NCBI GenBank assembly: GCA_002501065.1
Contig: DLRK01000043.1
Coordinates: 1 to 8,077 of the forward strand
DNA: 8,077 nucleotides
Direction of reading: 5' to 3'
DNA from: Akkermansiaceae bacterium UBA7890
Lineage (GTDB): Bacteria; Verrucomicrobiota; Verrucomicrobiia; Verrucomicrobiales; Akkermansiaceae
Part shown: one piece after another, positions 1 through 6,570 of the stretch
Layout of the letters: each line of letters starts with the position of its first letter
Position numbering within the stretch: the first letter of the stretch is position 1
Notes under the pieces: model-generated
Told to the model about the DNA's origin: nothing
Database searches by the model: none
Seen by the model: only the letters and a program-made list of their open reading frames with translations
Made by a program: the position numbers and the translations under genes

Positions 1-40
1 GGGGGCATCCTTGCGGTGAAGGCAGGGAGCGTCGATGCGG

Positions 41-60
41 AAAACTTTTTAGAATTATCT
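41..60 (+). promoter_or_regulatory. AT-rich patch, weak promoter candidate for the symporter gene
   Basis: This 20-base AT-rich stretch sits in an otherwise GC-rich leader, about 65 bases before the symporter start. It contains TAGAAT at 50-55, which matches the sigma-70 -10 consensus at five of six positions. No good -35 box lies 16-18 bases upstream (the sequence there reads about GAGCGT), so the call rests on base composition and one hexamer. The opposite strand reads GATAAT across the same patch, so a divergent promoter cannot be excluded. Bases 1-102 are also open in frame 1 up to a TGA at 100-102 (33 codons). That could be the tail of an upstream gene, but I recognise nothing in it. Confidence 0.2.
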
Positions 61-95
61 ACCCGCAGCTCAAAACTCTCCTTCGGCCTTGTTCC

Positions 96-117
96 AGACT
101 GACTGAGTTGTCAGTTT
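96..117 (+). other. Small hairpin just before the symporter start
   Basis: ACTGAC at 98-103 pairs perfectly with GTCAGT at 110-115 around a six-base loop. One G-U pair and one A-U pair (97/116, 96/117) can extend the stem to eight pairs. The structure ends seven bases before the ATG at 124, where a ribosome would sit. No Shine-Dalgarno sequence is visible between it and the start, and no T-run follows, so it does not look like a terminator. Any effect on translation is inference. Confidence 0.35.
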
Positions 118-123
118 CGAACG

Positions 124-1998
124 ATGAAGTCCGGGTCTTTTTCCTTCTGCTTCCGCTGGCTGTTACTTCTTGGGGTCCTTCTCTTTGCGGTCACTGGGAT
201 TGTCTCCGCCCAGGAGGACAATGCGACCACCGCGCCTCCTGTTGCGGAGGAAGCCAAGTCCATGGATGAGCGCATCAATGAGATAATGGCTCCGGTGACC
301 GATTGGGTCTTCAAGTTTGTCTTCGTCAGCGTGGAGATCCCGGCAGGAAAGGATAAGACCATTGATTTGCCCTTGATTCTCCTTTGGCTTGTTGGAGCCG
401 CCCTGCTCTTCACTCTAACCTTTCGGTTTATCAACCTGCGTGCATTCGGTCTCGCTTTTCGAACAATCAAGGGAAAGTACTCAAGTCCGGACGATCCCGG
501 CGAAATTTCTCATTTCCAGGCCCTGACTGCCGCTCTTTCTGCTACGGTCGGACTGGGAAATATAGCCGGTGTTGCCATCGCAGTTTCCCTAGGAGGTCCG
601 GGCGCTGTCTTCTGGATGATATTGGCTGGCTTTCTCGGCATGACGTCCAAATTTGCGGAATGCACACTCGGTGTAAAATATCGAACCATTGTGAATGGCA
701 AGGTCTTTGGGGGGCCTATGTATTATCTGCGGGATGGCTTCAAGGAGAGGGACATGCAGGGACTGGGTAAGATTCTCGCAGTCTTTTTTGCCATAATGTG
801 CGTTGGGGCCGCTCTGGGGGGAGGCAATATGTTCCAAGCTAATCAAAGCGGGCAGCAACTTCTGGGCGTGGTAGAGAGCAAGGAGCACCTGCAGGCTCAG
901 AAAGAACTGGCCAAAGCGAAGGCCGACCTGACTTTCTTGGAGGAGATGAGTGTTCGTAGCGGCGAGCTGTCCGCCGATGCGGCCGAACTCGCGAAAAGCG
1001 AGGCGGAAGAGGAAAAGTTCCAGTGGACAGAGGAGGCGACCCGGGGGGCTCTTTCCTCGGTTCAGGAAAGATTGAATGTGGAACAGGTACGTCTTGCCGA
1101 GGATTCGACGAAGATTCAAGAGGCTGCCGCCGTGGTGGCAGGCAAAGAGGCAGAGGTTGAAAGAACTAAAGGGTTTTTCAGCAGAAATCGCTGGGTTTTT
1201 GGTCTAGTGATCGCGGTTCTTGTCGCGCTTGTCATTATTGGGGGAATCAGTGGTATTGCGACGGTTACCTCCAAGCTCGTTCCCGTCATGACGGTCACCT
1301 ACGTTCTCGCGTGCGTAGTCGTTTTGGGGGCGAACATGGCGGAGGTGCCGGGAGCCTTTGCGTCGATCGTGCAGCAAGCCTTTGTGCCGACAGCCGTGGC
1401 AGGAGGATTTATTGGGGCCTTCATCCAAGGTATTCGTCGAGCGGCTTTCTCCAATGAGGCGGGTTTCGGATCTGCTCCGATAGCTCATGCCGCAGTTAAG
1501 ACCAAACACCCTGCCTCAGAGGGCCTTGTTGCTCTTCTGGAACCTTTCATGGACACCATTGTAGTGTGCACCATGACCGGGCTTGCGATCGTGGTTACGG
1601 CTCCGGTTCATGAATACTCGGCGGGGGATGGAGGTATTCAGCTGACTTCGGCAGCTTTTGAAAGCGTGGTGCCGTGGTTCAAATACATTCTTCTCGCCTG
1701 TGTGGTTCTCTTCGCATTTTCCACGATGATCTCCTGGTCCTACTATGGACAACAGGCTTGGAGTTACCTTTTCGGCAGGGGGAAGATCGTGGAGTTAGTC
1801 TACAAGTTTATCTTCTGCGCATTTGTGGTGATCGGAGCTTCGCTGAGTCTGGGGAAAGTGCTCGATTTTTCCGATGGGATGCTCTTTGCCATGAGCCTTT
1901 TCAATTTGATCGGTGTCTATGTGTTGCTTCCGGTAGTTAAGCGTGAGTTGCGATCATACCTGGACCACGTGAAAGAGGTGGACGGAGGGGCCTCGTAG
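124..1998 (+). CDS. Sodium:alanine/glycine symporter, AGCS family, with helical insert
   Basis: This is an inner-membrane carrier of the AGCS (alanine or glycine:cation symporter) family, which couples uptake of alanine or glycine to Na+ or H+. Family marks are TAALSATVGLGNIAGVA (residues 135-151), GGGNMFQANQ (232-241) and SNEAGFGSAPIAHAA (443-457). Residues 10-29 are hydrophobic and end in VSA-QE, like a cleaved signal peptide, so the N terminus probably faces the periplasm. The first true membrane helix is about 83-103. At 624 residues it is longer than most members (about 440-550). The excess is the N-terminal extension plus a charged Ala/Glu/Lys-rich segment at about 248-352 between the helix ending in GGNMFQANQ and the next at 357-377. 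The ATG at 124 is chosen because it gives the signal peptide, although it has no Shine-Dalgarno sequence. Base composition looks less GC-rich than in the other genes. Family assignment is firm; the exact substrate is not visible. Confidence 0.93.
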   Translation: MKSGSFSFCFRWLLLLGVLLFAVTGIVSAQEDNATTAPPVAEEAKSMDERINEIMAPVTDWVFKFVFVSVEIPAGKDKTIDLPLILLWLVGAALLFTLTFRFINLRAFGLAFRTIKGKYSSPDDPGEISHFQALTAALSATVGLGNIAGVAIAVSLGGPGAVFWMILAGFLGMTSKFAECTLGVKYRTIVNGKVFGGPMYYLRDGFKERDMQGLGKILAVFFAIMCVGAALGGGNMFQANQSGQQLLGVVESKEHLQAQKELAKAKADLTFLEEMSVRSGELSADAAELAKSEAEEEKFQWTEEATRGALSSVQERLNVEQVRLAEDSTKIQEAAAVVAGKEAEVERTKGFFSRNRWVFGLVIAVLVALVIIGGISGIATVTSKLVPVMTVTYVLACVVVLGANMAEVPGAFASIVQQAFVPTAVAGGFIGAFIQGIRRAAFSNEAGFGSAPIAHAAVKTKHPASEGLVALLEPFMDTIVVCTMTGLAIVVTAPVHEYSAGDGGIQLTSAAFESVVPWFKYILLACVVLFAFSTMISWSYYGQQAWSYLFGRGKIVELVYKFIFCAFVVIGASLSLGKVLDFSDGMLFAMSLFNLIGVYVLLPVVKRELRSYLDHVKEVDGGAS

Positions 1999-2000
1999 GA

Positions 2001-2031
2001 GAAGGCCGATGCCTCCGCCGATGAGGCCTTT
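2001..2031 (+). terminator. Hairpin after the symporter stop, weak terminator or processing site
   Basis: AAGGCC at 2002-2007 pairs with GGCCTT at 2025-2030, with a possible G-U pair outside. A competing inner stem is GCCTC (2011-2015) with GAGGC (2023-2027). It starts two bases after the TAG of the symporter. Only three T's follow, so as a rho-independent terminator it is poor and read-through into the helicase gene is plausible. Confidence 0.3.
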
Positions 2032-2053
2032 CCTGACGAGTAAAAGGGACTGA
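2009..2053 (+). CDS. Possible 14-codon mini-ORF ahead of the helicase
   Basis: The peptide would read MPPPMRPFLTSKRD. It is preceded by AGGAG (1997-2001) with a seven-base spacer, the best Shine-Dalgarno match I found in front of any start in the window. That motif overlaps the symporter stop codon. The mini-ORF ends in TGA at 2051-2053, in the same frame as the helicase ATG at 2063 and nine bases before it, so re-initiation or coupling is possible. The helicase itself has no good ribosome site. It overlaps the hairpin at 2001-2031. With so few codons, chance is a serious alternative. Confidence 0.15.
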   Translation: MPPPMRPFLTSKRD

Positions 2054-2062
2054 ATTGGAACT

Positions 2063-4081
2063 ATGGCGCGCGAGTACACCCTGCAGCGCCCGACCACCAC
2101 AGGTGCGTCCGGGATCAATTTCGCCGAGGAGCTGAACGAGCAGCAACTGGCGGCGGTCTCGTCTCCCCCGGGGCCCGCCCTTGTCATTGCGGGGGCGGGA
2201 TCTGGCAAGACCCGGACGCTGACCTACCGGGTGGCCTACCTCCTGGACAGGGGTATCGAACCGCGCAACATTCTCCTCCTCACTTTCACCAACAAGGCGG
2301 CCAAGGAGATGCAGGAGCGGGTGCGAACCCTGGTTCCCCGGGATGTCAGCGAGATGTGGGGAGGAACGTTTCACTCGGTGGGCAACCGGATTCTCCGGCG
2401 GCATGCGGAAGAGGTCGGGTTCACCAGGTCCTTCTCCATCATGGACCGGGATGACCAGAAGTCGCTCATGAACACGGTCATCGCGGAGTGCGAGATCGAC
2501 ACCTCGGCGCGGCGCTTTCCCAAGCCTGATGTCCTGATCTCGATCTTCAGCCTGATCGAGAATACCGGGGTCGCTCTGGAGGATCTCCTCGAGGAGCGTT
2601 ATCCCTACTTTGAAGAGTGGGGGGAGGAGATCGCACGGGTGGAGCGGCGTTACCGGAAGAAGAAGCGACAGATCAACTCGATGGATTTTGATGATCTTCT
2701 GGTGCTTACGCTCCGGCTCCTGCAGCAGAGCGAGGAATTGCGGAGCCTCTACCAGAAGCGCTTCCAATACGTGCTGGTGGACGAATTCCAGGACACCAAC
2801 CAGGTTCAGAGCGAGCTGGTGGACCTGCTGGTAGGGGAACACCAGAGCCTGATGGTGGTGGGTGATGACGCACAGTCCATCTACTCCTGGCGGGGGGCCG
2901 ACATGGACAACATCCTGAGTTTTCCCGAGCGCTACCCGGATGCGCAGGTCTACCGGATCGAGAAGAACTACCGGAGCGTCCCGGAGATCCTCGAGCTCTC
3001 CAACTCCGCCATCAAGGCCAACCGCCACCGCTTCGAAAAGGATTTGCAGGCGGCGCGCGAGGGCGGAGCCATGATGCCGGCCCTGGTGCCGCTGGAGGAC
3101 CCCAATGCCCAGGCCCAGTTCGTGGCCCAGCGGATCCTGGAATTGCGGGACGAGGGAGTGGAACTGGAGGAAATTGCAGTGCTCTACCGGGCGCACCACC
3201 AGAGCATGACCCTGCAGATGGAGCTCCGGAACCGGGGGATCCCGTTCCAGATCACGAGCGGATTGCGCTTCTTCGAGCAGGCCCATATCAAGGATGTGGC
3301 GGCCTTCCTGCGCTTCGTGACCAATCGACGGGATGAGGTCAGTTTCAAGCGGATGGTGAGTCTCCTGCCCGGGATCGGGGGAAAGAATGCCGACAAGCTC
3401 TGGCGGGGCTGGGCCGCAACCACCCATGCAGCGGCGGAGGAGCCGCCGGCCTGTTTTTCCGACATCCTCGACGAACTCCCGGTGCCCGGAAAATCGGCCA
3501 GCCACTGGGAGCAGCTTGGCCATACCCTCGATGAACTGGTGACCGGGGAGGGATTCGCCCGTCCCTCCGAGATGATTTTCAGTGTCCTGGAGGGTGTTTA
3601 TGACGAGGTCATGCGGGAGTCCTTCGACAACTACGAGAACCGGCGTTCGGACCTTGAGGAACTGATGAATTATGCGGACCGCTTTGACGACATTCTCGAA
3701 TGCCTGGGGCAGCTCTCACTGATGTCGGCGGTGGATGGCGACCCCAGCGGGAGCAAGGCGGAGCAGGACAGGGAACAGGTCATGCTTTCCTCCGTCCACC
3801 AGGCCAAGGGGCTGGAGTGGAAGGTGGTCTTCGTGATTTCCCTGACCGACGGCATGTTTCCCAACGGACGGGTGCTCGATGCGGACGACGAGGACATGCT
3901 GGAGGAGGAACGGCGCCTCTTTTACGTGGCCATCACGAGGGCCAAGGACGAGCTCTACCTGACCTATCCCCAGATCAACCCCAAGAGTTATACGGGGGAT
4001 GTCATCCAGCGGCCCTCGCGGTTTCTGGACGATTGCCCCCAGGAGTTGCTGGAGGAATGGCGGGTGGCGGGCGAGTGGTGA
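2063..4081 (+). CDS. ATP-dependent 3'-5' DNA helicase, Rep/UvrD/PcrA type (SF1A)
   Basis: This is a superfamily 1A helicase that uses ATP to move along single-stranded DNA and unwind duplex or strip proteins, in repair and replication restart. All core motifs are present in order: Q motif LNEQQLAAV (24-32), Walker A AGAGSGKT (43-50, Lys49), Ia LTFTNKAAKEM (73-83), Ib GTFHS (101-105), II VDEFQDTN (239-246), III VVGDDAQSIYSWRGAD (265-280), IV IEKNYRS (299-305), V SVHQAKGLEW (577-586) and VI RRLFYVAITRAKDE (617-630, Arg626). A PGIGGKNADKL segment (436-446) fits subdomain 2B. At 672 residues it is about the size of E. coli Rep (673). It ends soon after motif VI, so it lacks the C-terminal Tudor-like tail with which PcrA and UvrD bind RNA polymerase. 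The ATG at 2063 gives a natural distance to the Q motif; an in-frame TGA at 2051 rules out a longer start. The sequence does not decide between Rep and UvrD/PcrA, so no symbol is given. Confidence 0.95.
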   Translation: MAREYTLQRPTTTGASGINFAEELNEQQLAAVSSPPGPALVIAGAGSGKTRTLTYRVAYLLDRGIEPRNILLLTFTNKAAKEMQERVRTLVPRDVSEMWGGTFHSVGNRILRRHAEEVGFTRSFSIMDRDDQKSLMNTVIAECEIDTSARRFPKPDVLISIFSLIENTGVALEDLLEERYPYFEEWGEEIARVERRYRKKKRQINSMDFDDLLVLTLRLLQQSEELRSLYQKRFQYVLVDEFQDTNQVQSELVDLLVGEHQSLMVVGDDAQSIYSWRGADMDNILSFPERYPDAQVYRIEKNYRSVPEILELSNSAIKANRHRFEKDLQAAREGGAMMPALVPLEDPNAQAQFVAQRILELRDEGVELEEIAVLYRAHHQSMTLQMELRNRGIPFQITSGLRFFEQAHIKDVAAFLRFVTNRRDEVSFKRMVSLLPGIGGKNADKLWRGWAATTHAAAEEPPACFSDILDELPVPGKSASHWEQLGHTLDELVTGEGFARPSEMIFSVLEGVYDEVMRESFDNYENRRSDLEELMNYADRFDDILECLGQLSLMSAVDGDPSGSKAEQDREQVMLSSVHQAKGLEWKVVFVISLTDGMFPNGRVLDADDEDMLEEERRLFYVAITRAKDELYLTYPQINPKSYTGDVIQRPSRFLDDCPQELLEEWRVAGEW

Positions 4082-4087
4082 TCGACT

Positions 4088-4102
4088 GCTGCAGATCGCA
4101 GC
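4088..4102. terminator. Short hairpin between convergent helicase and cstA genes
   Basis: GCTGC (4088-4092) pairs with GCAGC (4098-4102) around a five-base loop, within the 28 bases between the helicase TGA and the cstA TAG. It can form on either strand's transcript and may mark the end of both units. No T-run follows on either strand, so a rho-independent terminator is not well supported. Confidence 0.22.
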
Positions 4103-4109
4103 CCTGGCG

Positions 4110-5981
4110 CTAGCAGCTTCGTCCTCCCTCCGGAAGGGACTCGGTGGAGCCGGAGAGATCCTCCAGCACACCCCGGGCCCGGGGCCAGGCTGCCACGGCC
4201 TCGAAAATGATCCAGAGCTGCAGGGCGATGGTGGCAAGACCGAGGACGGCGAGGAGCCATTGGGACTCTTTGACGAAGGTCACGACGTTCATCGACATCG
4301 CGATGCCCGGCAAGATGAGCATGAACAGGGTGGGAATGACGATGAACCAGACCGGGAGTGCGCGACGCCAGAGCCAGAAGGTGATGACGAGGAAAGCAAG
4401 GCCGGCGAGGAGCTGGTTGGTGGCGCCGAAGAGAGGCCAGAGGAGGAGTCCCCCGGTGCCGGGAACACCGTCCGGCTTGCCTGGCATGTAGGCAAGAGTT
4501 CCCGCGACCACGATCGCAAAGATGGTGGCGCCGTGCTTGTTGGTGAGCCACTTGAGGGGGTTGAGGCGAAGTTGTGCGCTGCCGACCGTCTCGCGCGGGA
4601 CGAAGGTGGAGGCGAGTTCCTGCACCACGTAACGTTGCAGGCGGCAGGCGGTGTCGAGGGTAGTGGCCGCAAAGGAGGCCACGAAGACACCCATGAGGGC
4701 GATGGCGAAGGAGGCCGAAAGTCCGAGGGCGGTCAGGAAGTTCGCGGACCCTTCGACAAAAGCCCCGACCTTGGCGCCAAGGCCACCCGCTGCAGCCCAC
4801 GATCCATAGCGGGCATCGTAGGCGGCACTCCCGAAGAGGGTGCCGTCTGCGCCCTTTGCCCCCAACCCCAGGCCGGCCACGCAGGCGAGGATGACGAGGG
4901 TGGCGAGGAACCCCTCGGTGAGCATCGAACCGTAGCCCACGAACTGGGCGTCCGATTCGCACTTCACCTGCTTGGAGGAGGTTCCGGAAGAGACGAGGCA
5001 GTGGAACCCCGAGATGGCTCCGCAGGCGATGGTAATGAAGAGGAAGGGGAAGATCCAGGGAGCGCCCTCGGGGGCCATCCGGAATGCGGGGGCCACGATT
5101 TCGAGGCTCTGTCGTTCGCCGTCCGCAGCGGGGGCTCCGCCGATCAACCCAGCTACCACGAGACCGATCACGATGAGCCCGAGAGCGGAGATGAGCTGGA
5201 GAGAGTTGATGAAGTCGCGGGGCTGAAGAAGGGTCCAGACTGGCAGTACGGATGCAATGTAGGAGTAAATGAGAAGGATTGCTACCCACGCAATGGTCGG
5301 GATTCCGTCCCCGATCACTCCGGGCTCGCCTCCGAGCATCTGGTTGAAGACCCCGAGAACGCCCACGTTTCCGTAGAAGATCGTGAGATACATCAGGCCC
5401 AGCGTGATGATGGAGGGGATGAGAATGTTGATGCCCCGCCGGTGCAAATAGACGCCGATCAAAACGGCGAGAGGGATCTGGATGAGGCAGGGGAAAATCG
5501 ACTGCGGGTAGAGATCCCACACGCTAGCAATCACCAGTCCGAAGATAGCCAGCACAATGGTCAGGGCGAGGAAGAGGACGGAGAGGAAGAGGAGGCGGGT
5601 GCGCTTGCTGAGGACCCGTCCTGCGATATCTCCCACCGTCTGGCCCCGGTTGCGGATGGAGACCACGAGGGCACCGAAATCGTGGACTGCGCCGATGAGT
5701 ATGGATCCGAAAAGAACCCAGAGCAGGGCGGGAACCCACCCCCAGATCACGGCGAGGGCGGGCCCGACAATGGGACCGGTTCCCGCGATGCTGGTGAAGT
5801 GATGCCCGAAGATGACGCCCTTGCGGGTGGGGACGTAGTCGGTGCCGTCCTCCATCTCGACGGAGGGGACCCGGGCCGCGGGATCGAGCTTGAAGATCCG
5901 GCGGGCCAGGAACCTGCCGTAGGTGTGATAGGCCACCAGGTAGAGGACGAGGGCGCCAAGTGCGATGGCGAGGGTTTGCAT
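4110..5981 (-). CDS. cstA: Carbon starvation protein CstA family transporter
   Basis: This is a polytopic inner-membrane protein of the CstA family. Family members include E. coli CstA (peptide/pyruvate uptake on carbon starvation) and BtsT (pyruvate/H+ symport). Residues are counted from the ATG at 5981. Visible marks are a first helix at 2-19, DGTDYVPTRKGVIFGHHF (45-62), FTSIAGTGPIVGPALA (62-77), HDFGALVVSIRNRG (100-113), SGFHCLVSSGTSSKQ (324-338) and FGATNQLLAGLAF (518-530). Many hydrophobic segments run through to about residue 595, and a short polar tail follows. At 623 residues it is shorter than the roughly 700 of the E. coli paralogues. The frame stays open upstream to an ATG at 6134, but that extra 51-residue stretch is polar, arginine-rich and lies inside coaD. 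The start at 5981 begins exactly where the family begins. There is no clear Shine-Dalgarno sequence. It lies 64 bases after coaD and may be last in that operon. The transported substrate cannot be read from the sequence. Confidence 0.94.
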   Translation of the reverse strand: MQTLAIALGALVLYLVAYHTYGRFLARRIFKLDPAARVPSVEMEDGTDYVPTRKGVIFGHHFTSIAGTGPIVGPALAVIWGWVPALLWVLFGSILIGAVHDFGALVVSIRNRGQTVGDIAGRVLSKRTRLLFLSVLFLALTIVLAIFGLVIASVWDLYPQSIFPCLIQIPLAVLIGVYLHRRGINILIPSIITLGLMYLTIFYGNVGVLGVFNQMLGGEPGVIGDGIPTIAWVAILLIYSYIASVLPVWTLLQPRDFINSLQLISALGLIVIGLVVAGLIGGAPAADGERQSLEIVAPAFRMAPEGAPWIFPFLFITIACGAISGFHCLVSSGTSSKQVKCESDAQFVGYGSMLTEGFLATLVILACVAGLGLGAKGADGTLFGSAAYDARYGSWAAAGGLGAKVGAFVEGSANFLTALGLSASFAIALMGVFVASFAATTLDTACRLQRYVVQELASTFVPRETVGSAQLRLNPLKWLTNKHGATIFAIVVAGTLAYMPGKPDGVPGTGGLLLWPLFGATNQLLAGLAFLVITFWLWRRALPVWFIVIPTLFMLILPGIAMSMNVVTFVKESQWLLAVLGLATIALQLWIIFEAVAAWPRARGVLEDLSGSTESLPEGGRSC

Positions 5982-6045
5982 GAGGGAAGAGTAAAGAGGG
6001 AACCGGGAACAGTCGACAGACGAATGGGAACCGTGCGGATCCTGT
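5982..6045 (-). promoter_or_regulatory. coaD-cstA spacer with phased TTCCC repeats
   Basis: This 64-base spacer is the cstA leader. On the + strand GGGAAC occurs at 5998, 6005 and 6026, and GGGAAG at 5984 (read as GTTCCC or CTTCCC in the cstA sense). The starts are 14, 7 and 21 bases apart. A GTCGAC palindrome lies at 6012-6017 among them. The arrangement could be a binding site or simply a pyrimidine-rich leader. I see no convincing -35/-10 pair or Shine-Dalgarno sequence. Confidence 0.25.
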
Positions 6046-6540
6046 CTACACGTCTCTGTCTGCCGAGGAGAGGGCCTCGAAAACGGGATCCGGGACGTAG
6101 CGGCGCACCGTGTCCTCCCAGCCCTCGGGACCAATCAGGCTCTTCACCATGCTGGAACTCAGTTCCGCGATGTCCCGGGGGGGCATGAGGAAGATGGTGG
6201 TGATCTCCGGGGCCAGGTCCGCATTGATGTGGCGCATGACGCGTTCGTATTCGTAATCGTCAGCGGTGCGCACACCTCGCAGGATATAGGCGGCACTCTG
6301 TTCCTTGGCGTAGTCGACAAGGTAGCGGTTGTCGAAGTGAGAGAAGGAGAGTCGCTCACAGGAGGGCACGGATGCCTCCAGGAGCTCGAGGCGCTCCTCA
6401 AGGGTGAAACTGTAATGTTTCTCGGGGTTTGTGCCGATCGCGACAATGAGGCGGTCAAATAACTCAAGACCACGCTGGATCATCCAGAGGTGTCCGTTGG
6501 TCGGAGGATCGAAGCTCCCGGCGTAGACAGCGGTGTGCAT
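6046..6540 (-). CDS. coaD: Phosphopantetheine adenylyltransferase
   Basis: CoaD catalyses the fourth step of coenzyme A synthesis in the cytoplasm: 4'-phosphopantetheine plus ATP gives dephospho-CoA plus pyrophosphate. The 164-residue length is normal for the family. The nucleotidyltransferase start YAGSFDPPTNGHL (6-18) carries the T/HxGH motif with His17. FTLEERLELL (45-54), ILRGVRTADDYEYE (86-99, Arg88) and LSSSMVKSL (127-135) match the substrate and ATP-binding segments of E. coli CoaD, including the conserved SSS-x-VK. Lys41 lines up with the E. coli Lys42 region. The ATG at 6540 places the first motif at its usual distance. It sits 30 bases after the SurA-like gene, and a perfect hairpin in that gap covers its only SD-like bases. 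The hexameric form and feedback by CoA are known for the family, not visible here. Confidence 0.96.
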   Translation of the reverse strand: MHTAVYAGSFDPPTNGHLWMIQRGLELFDRLIVAIGTNPEKHYSFTLEERLELLEASVPSCERLSFSHFDNRYLVDYAKEQSAAYILRGVRTADDYEYERVMRHINADLAPEITTIFLMPPRDIAELSSSMVKSLIGPEGWEDTVRRYVPDPVFEALSSADRDV

Positions 6541-6549
6541 GGTGTTTCT

Positions 6550-6568
6550 GCCCTTCGCAGGGAAGGGC
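6550..6568 (-). other. Perfect hairpin in the surA-coaD gap
   Basis: GCCCTTC (6562-6568 read on the - strand) pairs with GAAGGGC (6550-6556) as a perfect seven-base stem with a five-base CCTGC loop. It begins two bases after the stop of the SurA-like gene and ends nine bases before the coaD ATG. The downstream arm holds GAAGGG, the only purine-rich SD-like stretch for coaD. No T-run follows, so it looks less like a terminator than like an mRNA structure that could limit coaD translation or protect the upstream message. Confidence 0.45.
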
Positions 6569-6570
6569 GG

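Noticed and set aside
1..102. 33-codon open stretch in frame 1 ending at TGA 100-102
   Set aside because: It could be the tail of an upstream gene, but it is short, carries no recognisable motif and may be open by chance.
1937..3523. 528-codon open frame on the - strand opposite the helicase
   Set aside because: It is a shadow of a helicase with every SF1 motif intact. The antisense product is rich in His, Pro and Leu and resembles nothing.
4125..4139. TCCCT/AGGGA inverted repeat in the end of cstA as terminator for the helicase
   Set aside because: It is only a five-base stem inside coding sequence, with no T-run on either strand.
5982..6134. Longer cstA start at 6134 adding 51 residues
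   Set aside because: The extension is polar and Arg/Ser-rich, lies within coaD and the spacer, and is absent from the family, whose first helix begins at the ATG at 5981.
3999..6188. 729-codon open frame on the + strand across the helicase end, cstA and part of coaD
   Set aside because: It is antisense to cstA, which has clear family motifs. The predicted protein is a low-complexity acidic, Gly/Glu-rich string with no recognisable domain. A long stop-free antisense frame is common opposite GC-rich genes.
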